The notes under the pieces were generated by a model that was given only the letters and a program-made list of their open reading frames with translations, ran no database searches and was not told where the DNA came from. From the NCBI GenBank assembly GCA_964612555.1, contig CAZTBW010000001.1, forward strand, positions 186,001 through 250,000: 64,000 nucleotides of DNA. The letters are read 5' to 3'. Source of the DNA: DAOLCO01 sp964612555 (GTDB lineage Bacteria > Bdellovibrionota_C > UBA2361 > SZUA-149 > DAOLCO01). Made by a program: the position numbers and the translations under genes. Below are positions 7,595-16,126 of this stretch, piece by piece. The stretch's first letter is position 1. The number at the start of each line of letters is the position of its first letter.

Positions 7595-9511
7595 CTACAT
7601 TTTATCAACAAAACCCTTCAATTTTTTCAAACGACTGGGGTGACGTAATTTACGAAGCGCCTTGGCTTCAATCTGACGGATACGCTCTCTGGTAACATCA
7701 AAGTTCTTTCCAACTTCTTCCAAAGTGTGATCACTTCTTTCTCCTATCCCAAATCTCATCCTAAGGACTTTTTCCTCTCTCGGAGTCAAAGTCGCAAGAA
7801 CCCGACGGGTCTGCTCCTGGAGATTGAGGTTTTCAACCGCATCAGAAGGAAGCACTACTCTCTTATCTTCGATAAAATCACCAAGGTAACTGTCAGCATC
7901 CTCACCAATAGGAGTCTCAAGTGAAATTGGCTCTTTGGCAATCTTGATTACCTTCCTGACCTTCTCTACGGAGATATCCATTCGTCCCGCAATTTCCTCA
8001 GGAGTAGGTTCTCTGCCAAGCTCCTGTACAAGCTGTCTCTGCACTCTAACAAGCTTGTTAATAGTCTCAATCATGTGCACAGGGATACGAATGGTTCTTG
8101 CCTGATCTGCAATTGCCCGGGTAATTGCCTGGCGAATCCACCAGGTAGCATACGTTGAAAATTTGTAACCCCGTTGATATTCAAACTTGTCTACGGCTTT
8201 CATAAGTCCGATATTCCCTTCCTGAATAAGATCAAGGAACTGAAGACCACGATTGGTGTATTTCTTTGCAAGTGAGACTACTAGCCTGAGGTTTGCCTCT
8301 ACCAGCTCCTGTTTCGCAAAATAGACTTTCAACTCAGATTTATCCACTGCACGAACAGACCTTCTCAGTTCAATAGCAGTCAGCAGGGTTTCATTCTCAA
8401 TACCACGCACCGTGTCACGAGCCCCAATCAAGCCCTCTGCCAGGTCTCTTGCTTCCTGTGCCTTTAACTTCAGTCTTCTGCACGCTCTTTTAAAGGCAAC
8501 CTGATCATCAGAAAGAATCTCGTCAATTGCCTCCTGAAGTTCAGGAAGAGATTTTCCGGTCTCCTTTTGAGCATCTTCAATAGACTGAATGGCATCACTC
8601 ACCTGATGAAGATAACTCTTCATCAGTACAATGATCTGATCATAGTGCTTGCTTGCCAATTGAAGATCATCAACCTTATCTTTGATCTTGTCACGAAGCT
8701 TCTCGTATTTCTTTAAAGCATCCCTGTTATCTTTTTGTGCACTGGTTGTTTTAAGAACAAGCTCAAAAGCATCCTGGAGCTGTTTCCAAAACTTCTTGAT
8801 AGGAGTTATCTTCTTTAGAAACTTCTTTTTAGCCTCTTCATCATCCGGAGGAGCCGCCTCTTCTTCCACAGGACTCTCACCGTTCTCATCTTCAGTAACT
8901 ACTTCCTCCTCTTCTTCCTCAAGACCCTCTTCTGAGGAACTCTCTTCCTCCTCAAGAATGTCTTTCATACGAAGCAAGCCCTCTCGAAGAGCTTCACCAA
9001 GGTCAATGATATACTTGAGAGTAATGGGAGATCGCCCAATTTCCTGAGATATTTCGAGCTGTCCCTCTTCAATACGCTTTGCAATTACTACTTCGCCTTC
9101 TCTAGTGAGAAGACTCACTCCACCCATTTCACGTAAATACATCCGAACAGGGTCACTTCCACGAGTTACCCCCGGAGCTACGGATTGAGTCTCAGGAAAA
9201 GTATCGTTTGAAGTGTTTTCCTGAATACGAAGAGAATCATCCGAATCATTATCAGCAGGGAGAGAATCATCGAGAATATCAAGATCGGAATCCCCAAGAA
9301 GTGAGAAAAAATCATCCATGTCAGTGTCGGATGATGAAACCGAAGGACTAAAATCAGCCAGCCCTTCAATATCATTCTCGCCATCACCGGGTATTCCAGG
9401 ATTAGCAATCACAGAACCGGCCTGGAACATACCTCTTTCATTTGGAAATGATGGATTCATAGAACTCTTTCTTACCTTTTTTCTTTTTGGTGATGATTTT
9501 ACTGGACGCAT
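7595..9511 (-). CDS. rpoD: RNA polymerase primary sigma factor (sigma-70)
   Basis: 638 residues. Region 1.2 is RGSDPVRMYLREMGGVSLLT; region 2 has FLDLIQEGNIGLMKAVDKFE and YATWWIRQAITRAIADQART; region 3 has EIAGRMDISVEKVRKVIK; region 4 has LEEVGKNFDVTRERIRQIEA. The roughly 125 residues before region 1.2 are acidic and unstructured-looking rather than a clear region 1.1. The non-essential region between 1.2 and 2.1 carries a very Glu-rich stretch. It is the housekeeping sigma factor. dnaG lies directly upstream on the same strand, the familiar macromolecular-synthesis pairing. Confidence 0.96.
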   Translation of the reverse strand: MRPVKSSPKRKKVRKSSMNPSFPNERGMFQAGSVIANPGIPGDGENDIEGLADFSPSVSSSDTDMDDFFSLLGDSDLDILDDSLPADNDSDDSLRIQENTSNDTFPETQSVAPGVTRGSDPVRMYLREMGGVSLLTREGEVVIAKRIEEGQLEISQEIGRSPITLKYIIDLGEALREGLLRMKDILEEEESSSEEGLEEEEEEVVTEDENGESPVEEEAAPPDDEEAKKKFLKKITPIKKFWKQLQDAFELVLKTTSAQKDNRDALKKYEKLRDKIKDKVDDLQLASKHYDQIIVLMKSYLHQVSDAIQSIEDAQKETGKSLPELQEAIDEILSDDQVAFKRACRRLKLKAQEARDLAEGLIGARDTVRGIENETLLTAIELRRSVRAVDKSELKVYFAKQELVEANLRLVVSLAKKYTNRGLQFLDLIQEGNIGLMKAVDKFEYQRGYKFSTYATWWIRQAITRAIADQARTIRIPVHMIETINKLVRVQRQLVQELGREPTPEEIAGRMDISVEKVRKVIKIAKEPISLETPIGEDADSYLGDFIEDKRVVLPSDAVENLNLQEQTRRVLATLTPREEKVLRMRFGIGERSDHTLEEVGKNFDVTRERIRQIEAKALRKLRHPSRLKKLKGFVDKM

Positions 9512-9616
9512 TCGCTGTTTATGATGTGAATTTTAAATTTATTTATTATTTATATTGCATACTACCAATCGTATAAGACACCCTAGTAGAAGATATGCAC
9601 ACACATACCTTAAAAC

Positions 9617-9631
9617 TATCACTTTGTGATA
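9617..9631. promoter_or_regulatory. Perfect dyad in the dnaG-rpoD intergenic region
   Basis: The 294-bp gap 9512-9805 upstream of rpoD contains no gene. It holds TATCACTTTGTGATA, a perfect 6-bp dyad with a 3-bp centre, and a further TGTGATA half-site about 15-20 bp away. This may be an operator for rpoD. No convincing -35/-10 pair was identified by eye. Confidence 0.3.
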
Positions 9632-9805
9632 AAAACGAAATAAATTGTGATATTTAATGACGCTAACCGATGAGTTTTTTACTTAAAGCAAGTACGATGG
9701 TCAATTGCCAAATTATTACAGAAAACAAGGGTGTCCGCAATATTTCTATAAAACCTATCAAGAAACAATCCTGGCTATAAGACACAATGTCGTAATATAC
9801 TGTTT

Positions 9806-11854
9806 TTATTGCCTTTTAAATTTATCCAGAGAGCGTTTCATTAAAAGCTTCTCCTGAATCAGCTTCATTTTTTCACTTTCGTTTTCACTGTTTGCCTCTT
9901 CCATCCGTAAGGCATCAACCTTGTTACTTAAATTTATTCTACTGATAGTCTCACGGAGCGAATCCGCAAGCTCCGGGTACAGCACACCTCCCATGGTCAC
10001 CTGTTTTACTGCTTCATCAATATACCCTTCTGCCTCAATCCCGCAGCGACAAAGAATTGAGTGATAAAGGGCTAGTGCTTCCTCAAGCAGAATTGACTTC
10101 CCAGAGTCTCCCGCTCCACCTTTTGATAAAAAAGCGGATAAACCCGTAAGGAGCCCATTACGGTAAGGCACCGAACCCTCACTGATCATCTTGTAAAGTG
10201 TTTCAAAAAATGTTTTGTGGGGCTCGTCCTCTTTAGTCAGTTCCAATGCTTCATTGTAGACTGTTTCACTACGCAAGATTGAAGGGTCTACCAGTACCGC
10301 CACCACGAGCTGTTTTTTGATTTCCTTAAGTCTTCTTGAGAACAGTGACTCGTGTTTTTTTGAATTCTGATCGTCCTCTTTGGTAACACCATTACTATTT
10401 GATGCAGGAACGGGTACCGTTTTGTTTGAAGAGGGAGAAGAAGCCGACCCGGGGGTTCCATTCAGTACATGCTTAAAAGAAGACTCGGTAACCCCAAGAA
10501 GAGAGCACACCTCCCGGATACGAAGCTCTTTTTCAACAGGGTTTTTTATCTGCACAATCTGAGCAGCTACAGACTCGGCAAGCTTCCCGTGTTCACTTGC
10601 CCTTAAACTTCCAAGCTCAGTCAAAGTTCCACGTTCATGCCCGAGAAGTGAAGCTGCTGTGGACTGGAGAAATATCTTGAGCAAGGACGTTTCACCTTCC
10701 TGAATTATCTTGTAAAGCTCGTCTTTTCCAAGGGCACCTCTGAATACTTTTCTTGCGATACTGTCAGGGTCTTCCCCTTCAGGTAAAAAAACCGGGATAG
10801 CTTCTATCCCCGAATTCATAAACGCGGTAAATGATCTGGCAGAAGCCACTCTTCCTGCGGGGTCGGCATCAAATACAAGATACGCCCTGCTGATGAACCT
10901 TGATAATATTTTCGTGTGATCTTCTGTCAATGCAGTGCCACATACCGCTATAGTATTCTCTATCCCTGCCTGATGAAAAGAAAGCACATCGGTATAACCT
11001 TCAACTATGTAAGCGGTTTTGGATTTTTGTATGGATGAAATAGCTTGCGGTAGTCCGTAAAAAGAACGACGCTTTTCATAGACCGGACTCTCGGGCGAAT
11101 TAATGTACTTGGGAAGTTCCGTTTCAGAGTGAACGATTCTTCCCCCAAACGCAATCGGATTCCCATCACTTCTGGCAATAGGAAAAATGATTCTTTCCCT
11201 GAATAACTCTCCTGTCTGATTATTGGTATATTTTCTGAGTAACCCAAGAGAAAATAAAGCATCAAGCAGCTCCCGATCACCGGACTGCCCTCTGCCGGTA
11301 TCCATTGACTGTGAAACGATCTTTTTAATCTCCTGAAACAAATATCCACTCTTGAGACCTGTAAAGCCGAGTCGATATCGCTTTATGGTTTGATCATGAA
11401 TCTCACGAGCGTGTAGAATTTCTTTGGCAAAACTTCCATCTTTTGAAACAGAAGACCTGTCCCACAATATGTCTTCATACAGATTCTGGGTTTCGAAAAG
11501 TATTTTTCGCAGGAGCCCTTTCTTTTTAGCCAGACCCCTCTCAAACTGACTTGGCTCACTGCTGACAGGTAAAGGGACGGAATACTTTTGTGCGAGATAC
11601 CGCACTGATTCGGGAAATGAAAGCCCCCGGGTCTCCATCACAAATGTAAAGGTATTACCTTTTTTACCGCAGCCAAAACAATAATACAGCCCCTGCTCTT
11701 CATTGATATGAAAGGATGGAGTTTTTTCAGAATGAAAAGGACAACACGCGGTCATCGAACTTCCAGAGCGCTTAACTTCTGTGCGTTCGGATACAAGCTC
11801 AGAGAGGCTGCTTCTTAAACGAACTTCCTCAATTACCTGATCTGAATATCTCAC
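9806..11854 (-). CDS. dnaG: DNA primase
   Basis: 682 residues. The N-terminal CHC2 zinc-binding domain is clear (CPFHSEKTPSFHINEEQGLY followed by YCFGCGKKG). The TOPRIM catalytic core includes YIVEGYTDVLSFHQAG and AYLVFDADPAGRVA with the acidic metal ligands. The C-terminal third is the weakly conserved helicase-interaction region. It makes RNA primers for Okazaki fragments at the fork. It is followed by rpoD, which has its own 294-bp leader. Confidence 0.95.
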   Translation of the reverse strand: MRYSDQVIEEVRLRSSLSELVSERTEVKRSGSSMTACCPFHSEKTPSFHINEEQGLYYCFGCGKKGNTFTFVMETRGLSFPESVRYLAQKYSVPLPVSSEPSQFERGLAKKKGLLRKILFETQNLYEDILWDRSSVSKDGSFAKEILHAREIHDQTIKRYRLGFTGLKSGYLFQEIKKIVSQSMDTGRGQSGDRELLDALFSLGLLRKYTNNQTGELFRERIIFPIARSDGNPIAFGGRIVHSETELPKYINSPESPVYEKRRSFYGLPQAISSIQKSKTAYIVEGYTDVLSFHQAGIENTIAVCGTALTEDHTKILSRFISRAYLVFDADPAGRVASARSFTAFMNSGIEAIPVFLPEGEDPDSIARKVFRGALGKDELYKIIQEGETSLLKIFLQSTAASLLGHERGTLTELGSLRASEHGKLAESVAAQIVQIKNPVEKELRIREVCSLLGVTESSFKHVLNGTPGSASSPSSNKTVPVPASNSNGVTKEDDQNSKKHESLFSRRLKEIKKQLVVAVLVDPSILRSETVYNEALELTKEDEPHKTFFETLYKMISEGSVPYRNGLLTGLSAFLSKGGAGDSGKSILLEEALALYHSILCRCGIEAEGYIDEAVKQVTMGGVLYPELADSLRETISRINLSNKVDALRMEEANSENESEKMKLIQEKLLMKRSLDKFKRQ

Positions 11855-11975
11855 GCCGTGCCACTAAAAAAAATACTACATAAAAAGGAAAGCGCCCCAA
11901 GAAAGTGACCCGAGGCAGAAACATCTAAATCACCCCTTCTGCCCCTCTCTGACAAACTGAACAAATATAGCAGTC

Positions 11976-12653
11976 CTAATCGAAATCTTCGTACACCTTT
12001 ACCGAAACAAAGTTATACGATGACTTACCACCAAGTAAAATACTTAATTCCCCCCGATCAGGAGCCTGGATGTTAAGCTGACTAATTACACGAGAGGAAT
12101 CATCGAGAATCTTCAACACATGATCTCCTGAAGGAATTTCAGTAAAACTTGAACTCTCCCCGAATCTGAGAGCGACCCCATTCATGCCATCAATCTGAAA
12201 ACGAACCGCTCCCTGGTCTATAAGCCCGTGAAGAAACTGGATTCTTGTGTTTCCGGGCTCGGGAATTATAAGGGGTTCTTCGAGAAGTCGTACCTGAAAT
12301 GTCCCTCGTTTGACTTCACCGTAAATAAATACAGAGTACTCGGTTGCGGGTAGAAGATTTACCGGAAACTCAATGACAGGTTCAGCATACCTGTTTGACC
12401 TGCTTAACCTCAAGACTGCCTGCTGAGGAGAAACAGGGGTAAAAACACTATCTCCCATGTAACTTGCTTCACCGACAAGGTTTTCACCAAGAAATAATCC
12501 AACCGGTATGGCGTCTAAACCGGCATGAAACACCCTCAGAGCAGTCTGATTAGAACGGCTCTTTCCTGAAGACCCCCCTCCGGAACAGGCGGCAGTGAAA
12601 AAAACAAGGGAAAAACAAATAATATATGACAATATTTGAGGAATTATTTTCAT
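11976..12653 (-). CDS. DUF4397-type lipoprotein
   Basis: 225 residues. A signal peptide ends in a lipobox (FFTAAC, Cys23) followed by GGGSSG, so it is predicted to be a lipoprotein. The body matches the DUF4397 pattern: LRVFHAGLDAIPVGLFLGEN, a second RIQFLHGLIDQGAVRFQID repeat and GDHVLKIL. Such domains are Ig-like, secreted and of unknown function. It is divergent from the BamD-like gene across 121 bp. Confidence 0.7.
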   Translation of the reverse strand: MKIIPQILSYIICFSLVFFTAACSGGGSSGKSRSNQTALRVFHAGLDAIPVGLFLGENLVGEASYMGDSVFTPVSPQQAVLRLSRSNRYAEPVIEFPVNLLPATEYSVFIYGEVKRGTFQVRLLEEPLIIPEPGNTRIQFLHGLIDQGAVRFQIDGMNGVALRFGESSSFTEIPSGDHVLKILDDSSRVISQLNIQAPDRGELSILLGGKSSYNFVSVKVYEDFD

Positions 12654-12715
12654 AAACAGTAATTAGAAATTTAAATTGCAAGTGTAACGGGTGCCACATT
12701 AGCGCAAAATGTAAT

Positions 12716-12738
12716 AAGATGCTATTTTTTAGCATCTT
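12716..12738. promoter_or_regulatory. Hairpin in the divergent DUF4397/bamD-like intergenic region
   Basis: AAGATGCTA, a loop of five T, then TAGCATCTT: a perfect 9-bp stem, 37 bp upstream of the BamD-like start. It may be an operator or a leader hairpin. A terminator role is less likely because no plus-strand gene lies upstream. Confidence 0.35.
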
Positions 12739-12774
12739 TATTTATCTGTAGCCCTTCAGTTTTACTCACTTATT

Positions 12775-13956
12775 ATGAACTTTAAACCAAGCTTTTTATT
12801 TTTATTACTGATTATTGCTCAAGGGTGTTCATTATTCGGCTCCTCCGGTGGGGACTCTGATGACGGCTCCAAAGAGGATATTGATGAAGGATTTGGTGCC
12901 GATTTCGGAGAAATGGAGCTATTTTCCGAAGCCATGAGGTCTTATGATGCCGAGCGCTACAGCGTTTCGAGAAATATGTTTAATAAGCTTGTAGGGAAAT
13001 ACCCTTCCAGTCCTCTAAGTGTATTTGCTGAACTCAAAATTGCAGACAGCATCTTCTATTCCGACAAATATCTTGACTCAATCCCCTATTACAGAGAATT
13101 CATACGACTTCACACAAACCACGAAGCCATACCATACTCCCACTACCAGATAGCTCAGGCATATCTCCTTTCTTATCAGGGTATTGGTCATGATGTAACT
13201 CCTTTGAAAGAGGCAAAAAAAACATATCAGAAGATAGTTGATGATTACCCGGCTTCACACTGGGCGGTAAACTCAGAAGAACAGATACTCCTCTGCGACT
13301 CTCACCTCTTTGACAGTGAGATGGCAGTAATCAAGTTTTATGAAAAAAAGGGACAGGAAGCCGCTGCCCGAGCCCGACTTGATGCGGCAAAAAGCAATTT
13401 TTCTCACCTCGAAGTCCCCTCGGCTGATACGCCAAAAGACCCGGATACTTCGCCGGAGTCAGATGAAAATCCGGCAAAGCTAGCCTCAAGCCATCAGGAT
13501 AAGGAAGCAAAAGAAGTAAAGCTTCCCAATATTAAATTCCTCACCTATGCTCTTTGTGAATCGGATGAGGAAAGGACTGTTCTGCATCTTAATTTCAGTT
13601 CAACTGCGTTCCTTCTTCGCTCCGCACAGGTTCAAAAGCCGACAAGCTCCCAATCCAGCAATTATCAGAACAATATCCTGATTGCCGATAACATAAGATC
13701 TAACACTCTCTCAGATATCAGTGATTTTAGTGCGCTCGGGGAGAATGCAAAAAACGTCGAGACTGAAGTAAACTTTAAAGTATGTGGCTCAAGCCTCGAC
13801 AGGTTGTATCTTTACGAGTTTGCCATAAAGAACTCTGAAGATATTCCGGAAAACTACCTCGCACTCACCTTTGACAGTAAGGTTAAAAGGAGAGTTCAGA
13901 TGATTAATGGTAAAGAAAACACTGATACCAGCTCCCTGAAAATAATTTTCGAGTAA
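12775..13956 (+). CDS. BamD-like outer-membrane assembly lipoprotein with C-terminal extension
   Basis: 393 residues. The signal peptide has a lipobox (LIIAQGC, Cys18). Residues about 50-200 carry the TPR array typical of BamD/ComL (YSVSRNMFNKLVGKYPSSPL, DKYLDSIPYYREFIRLH, HYQIAQAYLLSYQGIG, then the KKTYQKIVDDYPASHWA helix). BamD is the essential lipoprotein partner of BamA in beta-barrel insertion. The family is about 240-260 residues long. Here about 150 additional residues follow a Pro/Ser/Glu-rich linker and look like a separate beta-rich domain of unknown function. A plain TPR lipoprotein is the alternative. Confidence 0.75.
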   Translation: MNFKPSFLFLLLIIAQGCSLFGSSGGDSDDGSKEDIDEGFGADFGEMELFSEAMRSYDAERYSVSRNMFNKLVGKYPSSPLSVFAELKIADSIFYSDKYLDSIPYYREFIRLHTNHEAIPYSHYQIAQAYLLSYQGIGHDVTPLKEAKKTYQKIVDDYPASHWAVNSEEQILLCDSHLFDSEMAVIKFYEKKGQEAAARARLDAAKSNFSHLEVPSADTPKDPDTSPESDENPAKLASSHQDKEAKEVKLPNIKFLTYALCESDEERTVLHLNFSSTAFLLRSAQVQKPTSSQSSNYQNNILIADNIRSNTLSDISDFSALGENAKNVETEVNFKVCGSSLDRLYLYEFAIKNSEDIPENYLALTFDSKVKRRVQMINGKENTDTSSLKIIFE

Positions 13957-14294
13957 GATCAGTACCCGGAAAAAGATTTGAATTTATATTATTTGGTTTT
14001 TTGGTAAATAATTATTTACAATAATTACAAGCTCTTAAGATTTTTTTCGTATAAAATTTGCTTTTTTTTGATAAGACGAGTTAAATCCTCGGGTTGTTTT
14101 TAGCAAGGTAATACTAAAGATACTTTTTTTAGGTTATTTTTGATTTTTCTATGTTTTAAGTGTAGATTTATTTTCACACTTTAGGTATAGACTAAAGCGC
14201 AATTTATGGATGTTGTTTAGACCCTATTTGGTGACTATATGGTTTTCTGGCTGGGAATTTCTAACTGAGGAAACTGGTTCCAAATAACAAAGTT

Positions 14295-14300
14295 TATAAT
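14295..14300 (+). promoter_or_regulatory. Candidate -10 element of the rrf2 gene
   Basis: A consensus TATAAT lies 37 bp before the Rrf2 start in the 380-bp intergenic region 13957-14336, without a good -35 at 16-18 bp. The rest of that region is AT-rich and holds no recognisable gene or RNA. A strong -10 without a -35 would fit a regulated or activator-dependent promoter. Confidence 0.3.
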
Positions 14301-14336
14301 TTTTTACTGATGACAATATAAAGAGGAATAGCGACT

Positions 14337-14813
14337 ATGGCAGTTAAGCTCTCACGAGAAGAACAATATGGAATTATGGCACTTGTTGATCTGGCTTACA
14401 ATTTGAACGGTGGACCAGCTCAGGTGCGACAAATAGCAAAACGCCAAAGAATACCTCAGAGATTTCTTGAGCAAATTTTTGCAAAACTACGTCAGGCTGA
14501 CGTTGTAGTTGGTAAACGTGGACCAAGAGGTGGATATTCACTTGCAAAAGAGCCAAAGGATATCAAACTTGAAGAAGTAATGAAGGCGCTGCGTCCGAAA
14601 CTTCAGGAAGATCAGAGAACTGACACTCCTGCACTTGCCGAGCTTATAGACACGGTATGGTCAGAAATTGAGGGTTCATTCCAATCTACTCTGCGTGGTG
14701 TTTCTCTTCAGAACCTGTGCGAGAGAGCTAAAGACCTTGGTATTTCCGATGCAGGCGAAATAACAGATTCGCTTTCAGGTACCACTTTTAACGAGCAAAG
14801 AGCTTTAAGTTAA
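14337..14813 (+). CDS. Rrf2-family transcriptional regulator
   Basis: 158 residues. The winged-helix DNA-binding region (REEQYGIMALVDLAYNLNGG, IAKRQRIPQRFLEQIFAKLR, RGPRGGYSLAK) is classic Rrf2. IscR-type members bind an Fe-S cluster through three clustered cysteines. This protein has a single cysteine (NLC, near residue 126), so it is more like cluster-free CymR-type members. A GAGG Shine-Dalgarno precedes the ATG. A strong intrinsic terminator follows at 14833-14863. Its target is unknown; the next genes are an E1-like pair. Confidence 0.88.
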   Translation: MAVKLSREEQYGIMALVDLAYNLNGGPAQVRQIAKRQRIPQRFLEQIFAKLRQADVVVGKRGPRGGYSLAKEPKDIKLEEVMKALRPKLQEDQRTDTPALAELIDTVWSEIEGSFQSTLRGVSLQNLCERAKDLGISDAGEITDSLSGTTFNEQRALS

Positions 14814-14832
14814 GTTTCTCTTTCTCGAATGG

Positions 14833-14863
14833 AAAAAGCCTGCTCATATGCAGGCTTTTTTTT
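14833..14863 (+). terminator. Rho-independent terminator of the rrf2 gene
   Basis: AAAAAGCCTGC, loop TCATAT, GCAGGCTTTTT, then more T residues: an 11-bp perfect stem with a U-tract, 20 bp after the Rrf2 stop. It covers the ATG at 14829 and its following codons, which argues against that ATG as the start of the next gene. Confidence 0.9.
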
Positions 14864-14894
14864 ATGCTTTTTTTGTTTTTGGAGTCAAAATTCT

Positions 14895-15584
14895 GTGCTT
14901 TCCAAAAAAGTGTACAAAGGAGCAATTGTCGGCATGGGGGGCTTGGGTTGCCCTGCTCTTATCTGCCTGATCGAATCCTGGAAATACCCATCATCACTGA
15001 CACTTGATATATACGACGGCGACACGGTAGAGCTTTCAAACCTGAATCGGCAAATCCTCTTTACTCCCGATGATCTTGGCAAGAACAAAGCTGAGGTCGC
15101 GACCAGGCAATTATCCTCTCTCATACGAGTACCGGAACATATTAACCTGCATTCGAAAGCAGATTTCTGCACCAAAGAGTTCATAGAAGAGAACTTTTAT
15201 ACCTACGATTTCATACTTGACTGCACAGACTCAATACCGGTCAAGCTCGCTCTGAATGCCACAGCCCTCGCACATGCTAAAATCCTCATATACGCAGGAG
15301 TTGAAGGCTATAACGGCACTGCTATTTTAATTCATCCTTCAGGACCATGTCTTGAAAGCATTTTCGGAACATTCTCTGATGAACAGATACGTACATTGGG
15401 AGGAACTTGTCAGGAAGCCGGCATTGTAGGCGGAGCTGCGGGTCTACTTGCATCTCTCCAGGTGGAACTCCTGCTCTCTGCTTTACAAAAGGAATATCAG
15501 TTTCAGGAGGGTGTCACTGAAGGTTACCTTGTAAATAACAGTTCCATAAGAAAAAAAACCTTTACCCGAATAGTCAGCAAATAA
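14895..15584 (+). CDS. E1-like adenylating enzyme (MoeB/ThiF fold), catalytic half without the arginine-finger arm
   Basis: Start chosen at GTG 14895, preceded by GGAG ten bases upstream; the in-frame ATG at 14829 lies in the preceding terminator. The resulting 229 residues begin directly at the Rossmann domain. Visible E1 features are GMGGLG (13-18), the Asp pair in YDGDTVELSNLNRQ (41, 43, with Arg52), Lys65 in GKNKAEVA, the magnesium Asp in DCTDS (109-112) and Cys172 in GGTCQEAGIVGG. Such enzymes adenylate the C-terminus of MoaD/ThiS-like sulfur carriers. The usual N-terminal RYxRQ arm is absent, and of the two CxxC zinc pairs only Cys152 remains. The next gene, 3 bp later, carries the missing arm. 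Confidence 0.85.
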   Translation: MLSKKVYKGAIVGMGGLGCPALICLIESWKYPSSLTLDIYDGDTVELSNLNRQILFTPDDLGKNKAEVATRQLSSLIRVPEHINLHSKADFCTKEFIEENFYTYDFILDCTDSIPVKLALNATALAHAKILIYAGVEGYNGTAILIHPSGPCLESIFGTFSDEQIRTLGGTCQEAGIVGGAAGLLASLQVELLLSALQKEYQFQEGVTEGYLVNNSSIRKKTFTRIVSK

Positions 15585-15587
15585 ACT

Positions 15588-16076
15588 ATGGACAATCGCT
15601 GCACATCAGAAAATATAGAAAGGTACTCCCGCCAGCTTCTGCTTCAGGGCTGGAGTTTTAAAAAACAGGAGTCACTCAGGAATCTTGATTTATATATAGA
15701 TCTTACCTCCCCTGCTTTGTTACTGTACGGGGCAGCACTTGGAATTGAAAAATTTTATTTATCAAAAAACTGTAACTACGGGACGGAAATTATAAAATTT
15801 CTTTTCAGATTCAATTCCGGAATAAAACTCGAATACCCAAAAACTAAAACCTCATATGACATCATTATAACTGAGTCATCCGGGGAAAATATAAATATTC
15901 CCTCCAAATATACATACCTCATTACTAATAAAAACACTCGGAGCACAAAGGTCACCCGTGAAGACTCAAAGGGGGAGAAATCTGATATTTATGAAGCTCC
16001 GGACGGTTTAAAGCATATCGACCTGAGCTGGCAAACAGGTACAGCAATAATTTTAGATATTTCCCGTCTGCTATAA
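15588..16076 (+). CDS. Degenerate MoeB/ThiF-like protein retaining the N-terminal RYSRQ arm
   Basis: 162 residues. The first ~60 follow MoeB closely: ENIERYSRQLLLQGWSFKKQ then ESLRNLDLYIDLTSPALLL. MoeB has RYNRQIILRGFDFDGQEALK at the same place. The glycine loop (GxGGLG) is replaced by DLTSPALLLYG. The ATP/Mg residues are missing and the protein ends before the catalytic region, so it should not adenylate alone. In MoeB the arm arginine (Arg14) enters the active site of the other monomer. The preceding gene lacks precisely this arm. A heterodimeric E1 is therefore a reasonable inference, as in eukaryotic E1s with one pseudo-adenylation subunit. A decaying pseudogene is the alternative, though the ORF is intact. 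gspC follows after 50 bp. Confidence 0.7.
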   Translation: MDNRCTSENIERYSRQLLLQGWSFKKQESLRNLDLYIDLTSPALLLYGAALGIEKFYLSKNCNYGTEIIKFLFRFNSGIKLEYPKTKTSYDIIITESSGENINIPSKYTYLITNKNTRSTKVTREDSKGEKSDIYEAPDGLKHIDLSWQTGTAIILDISRLL

Positions 16077-16126
16077 ATGAATATATACTATTCTTTTAGT
16101 GCTTACATATTTATTACGAGCTTTTA

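Noticed and set aside
8682..9047. Plus-strand Ser-rich ORF within rpoD
   Set aside because: It mirrors the Glu-rich stretch of RpoD on the other strand; no start site or family.
14829..14894. ATG at 14829 as start of the E1-like gene
   Set aside because: It lies inside the rrf2 terminator hairpin, encodes a hydrophobic oddity, and lacks a Shine-Dalgarno; the GTG at 14895 has GGAG ten bases upstream.
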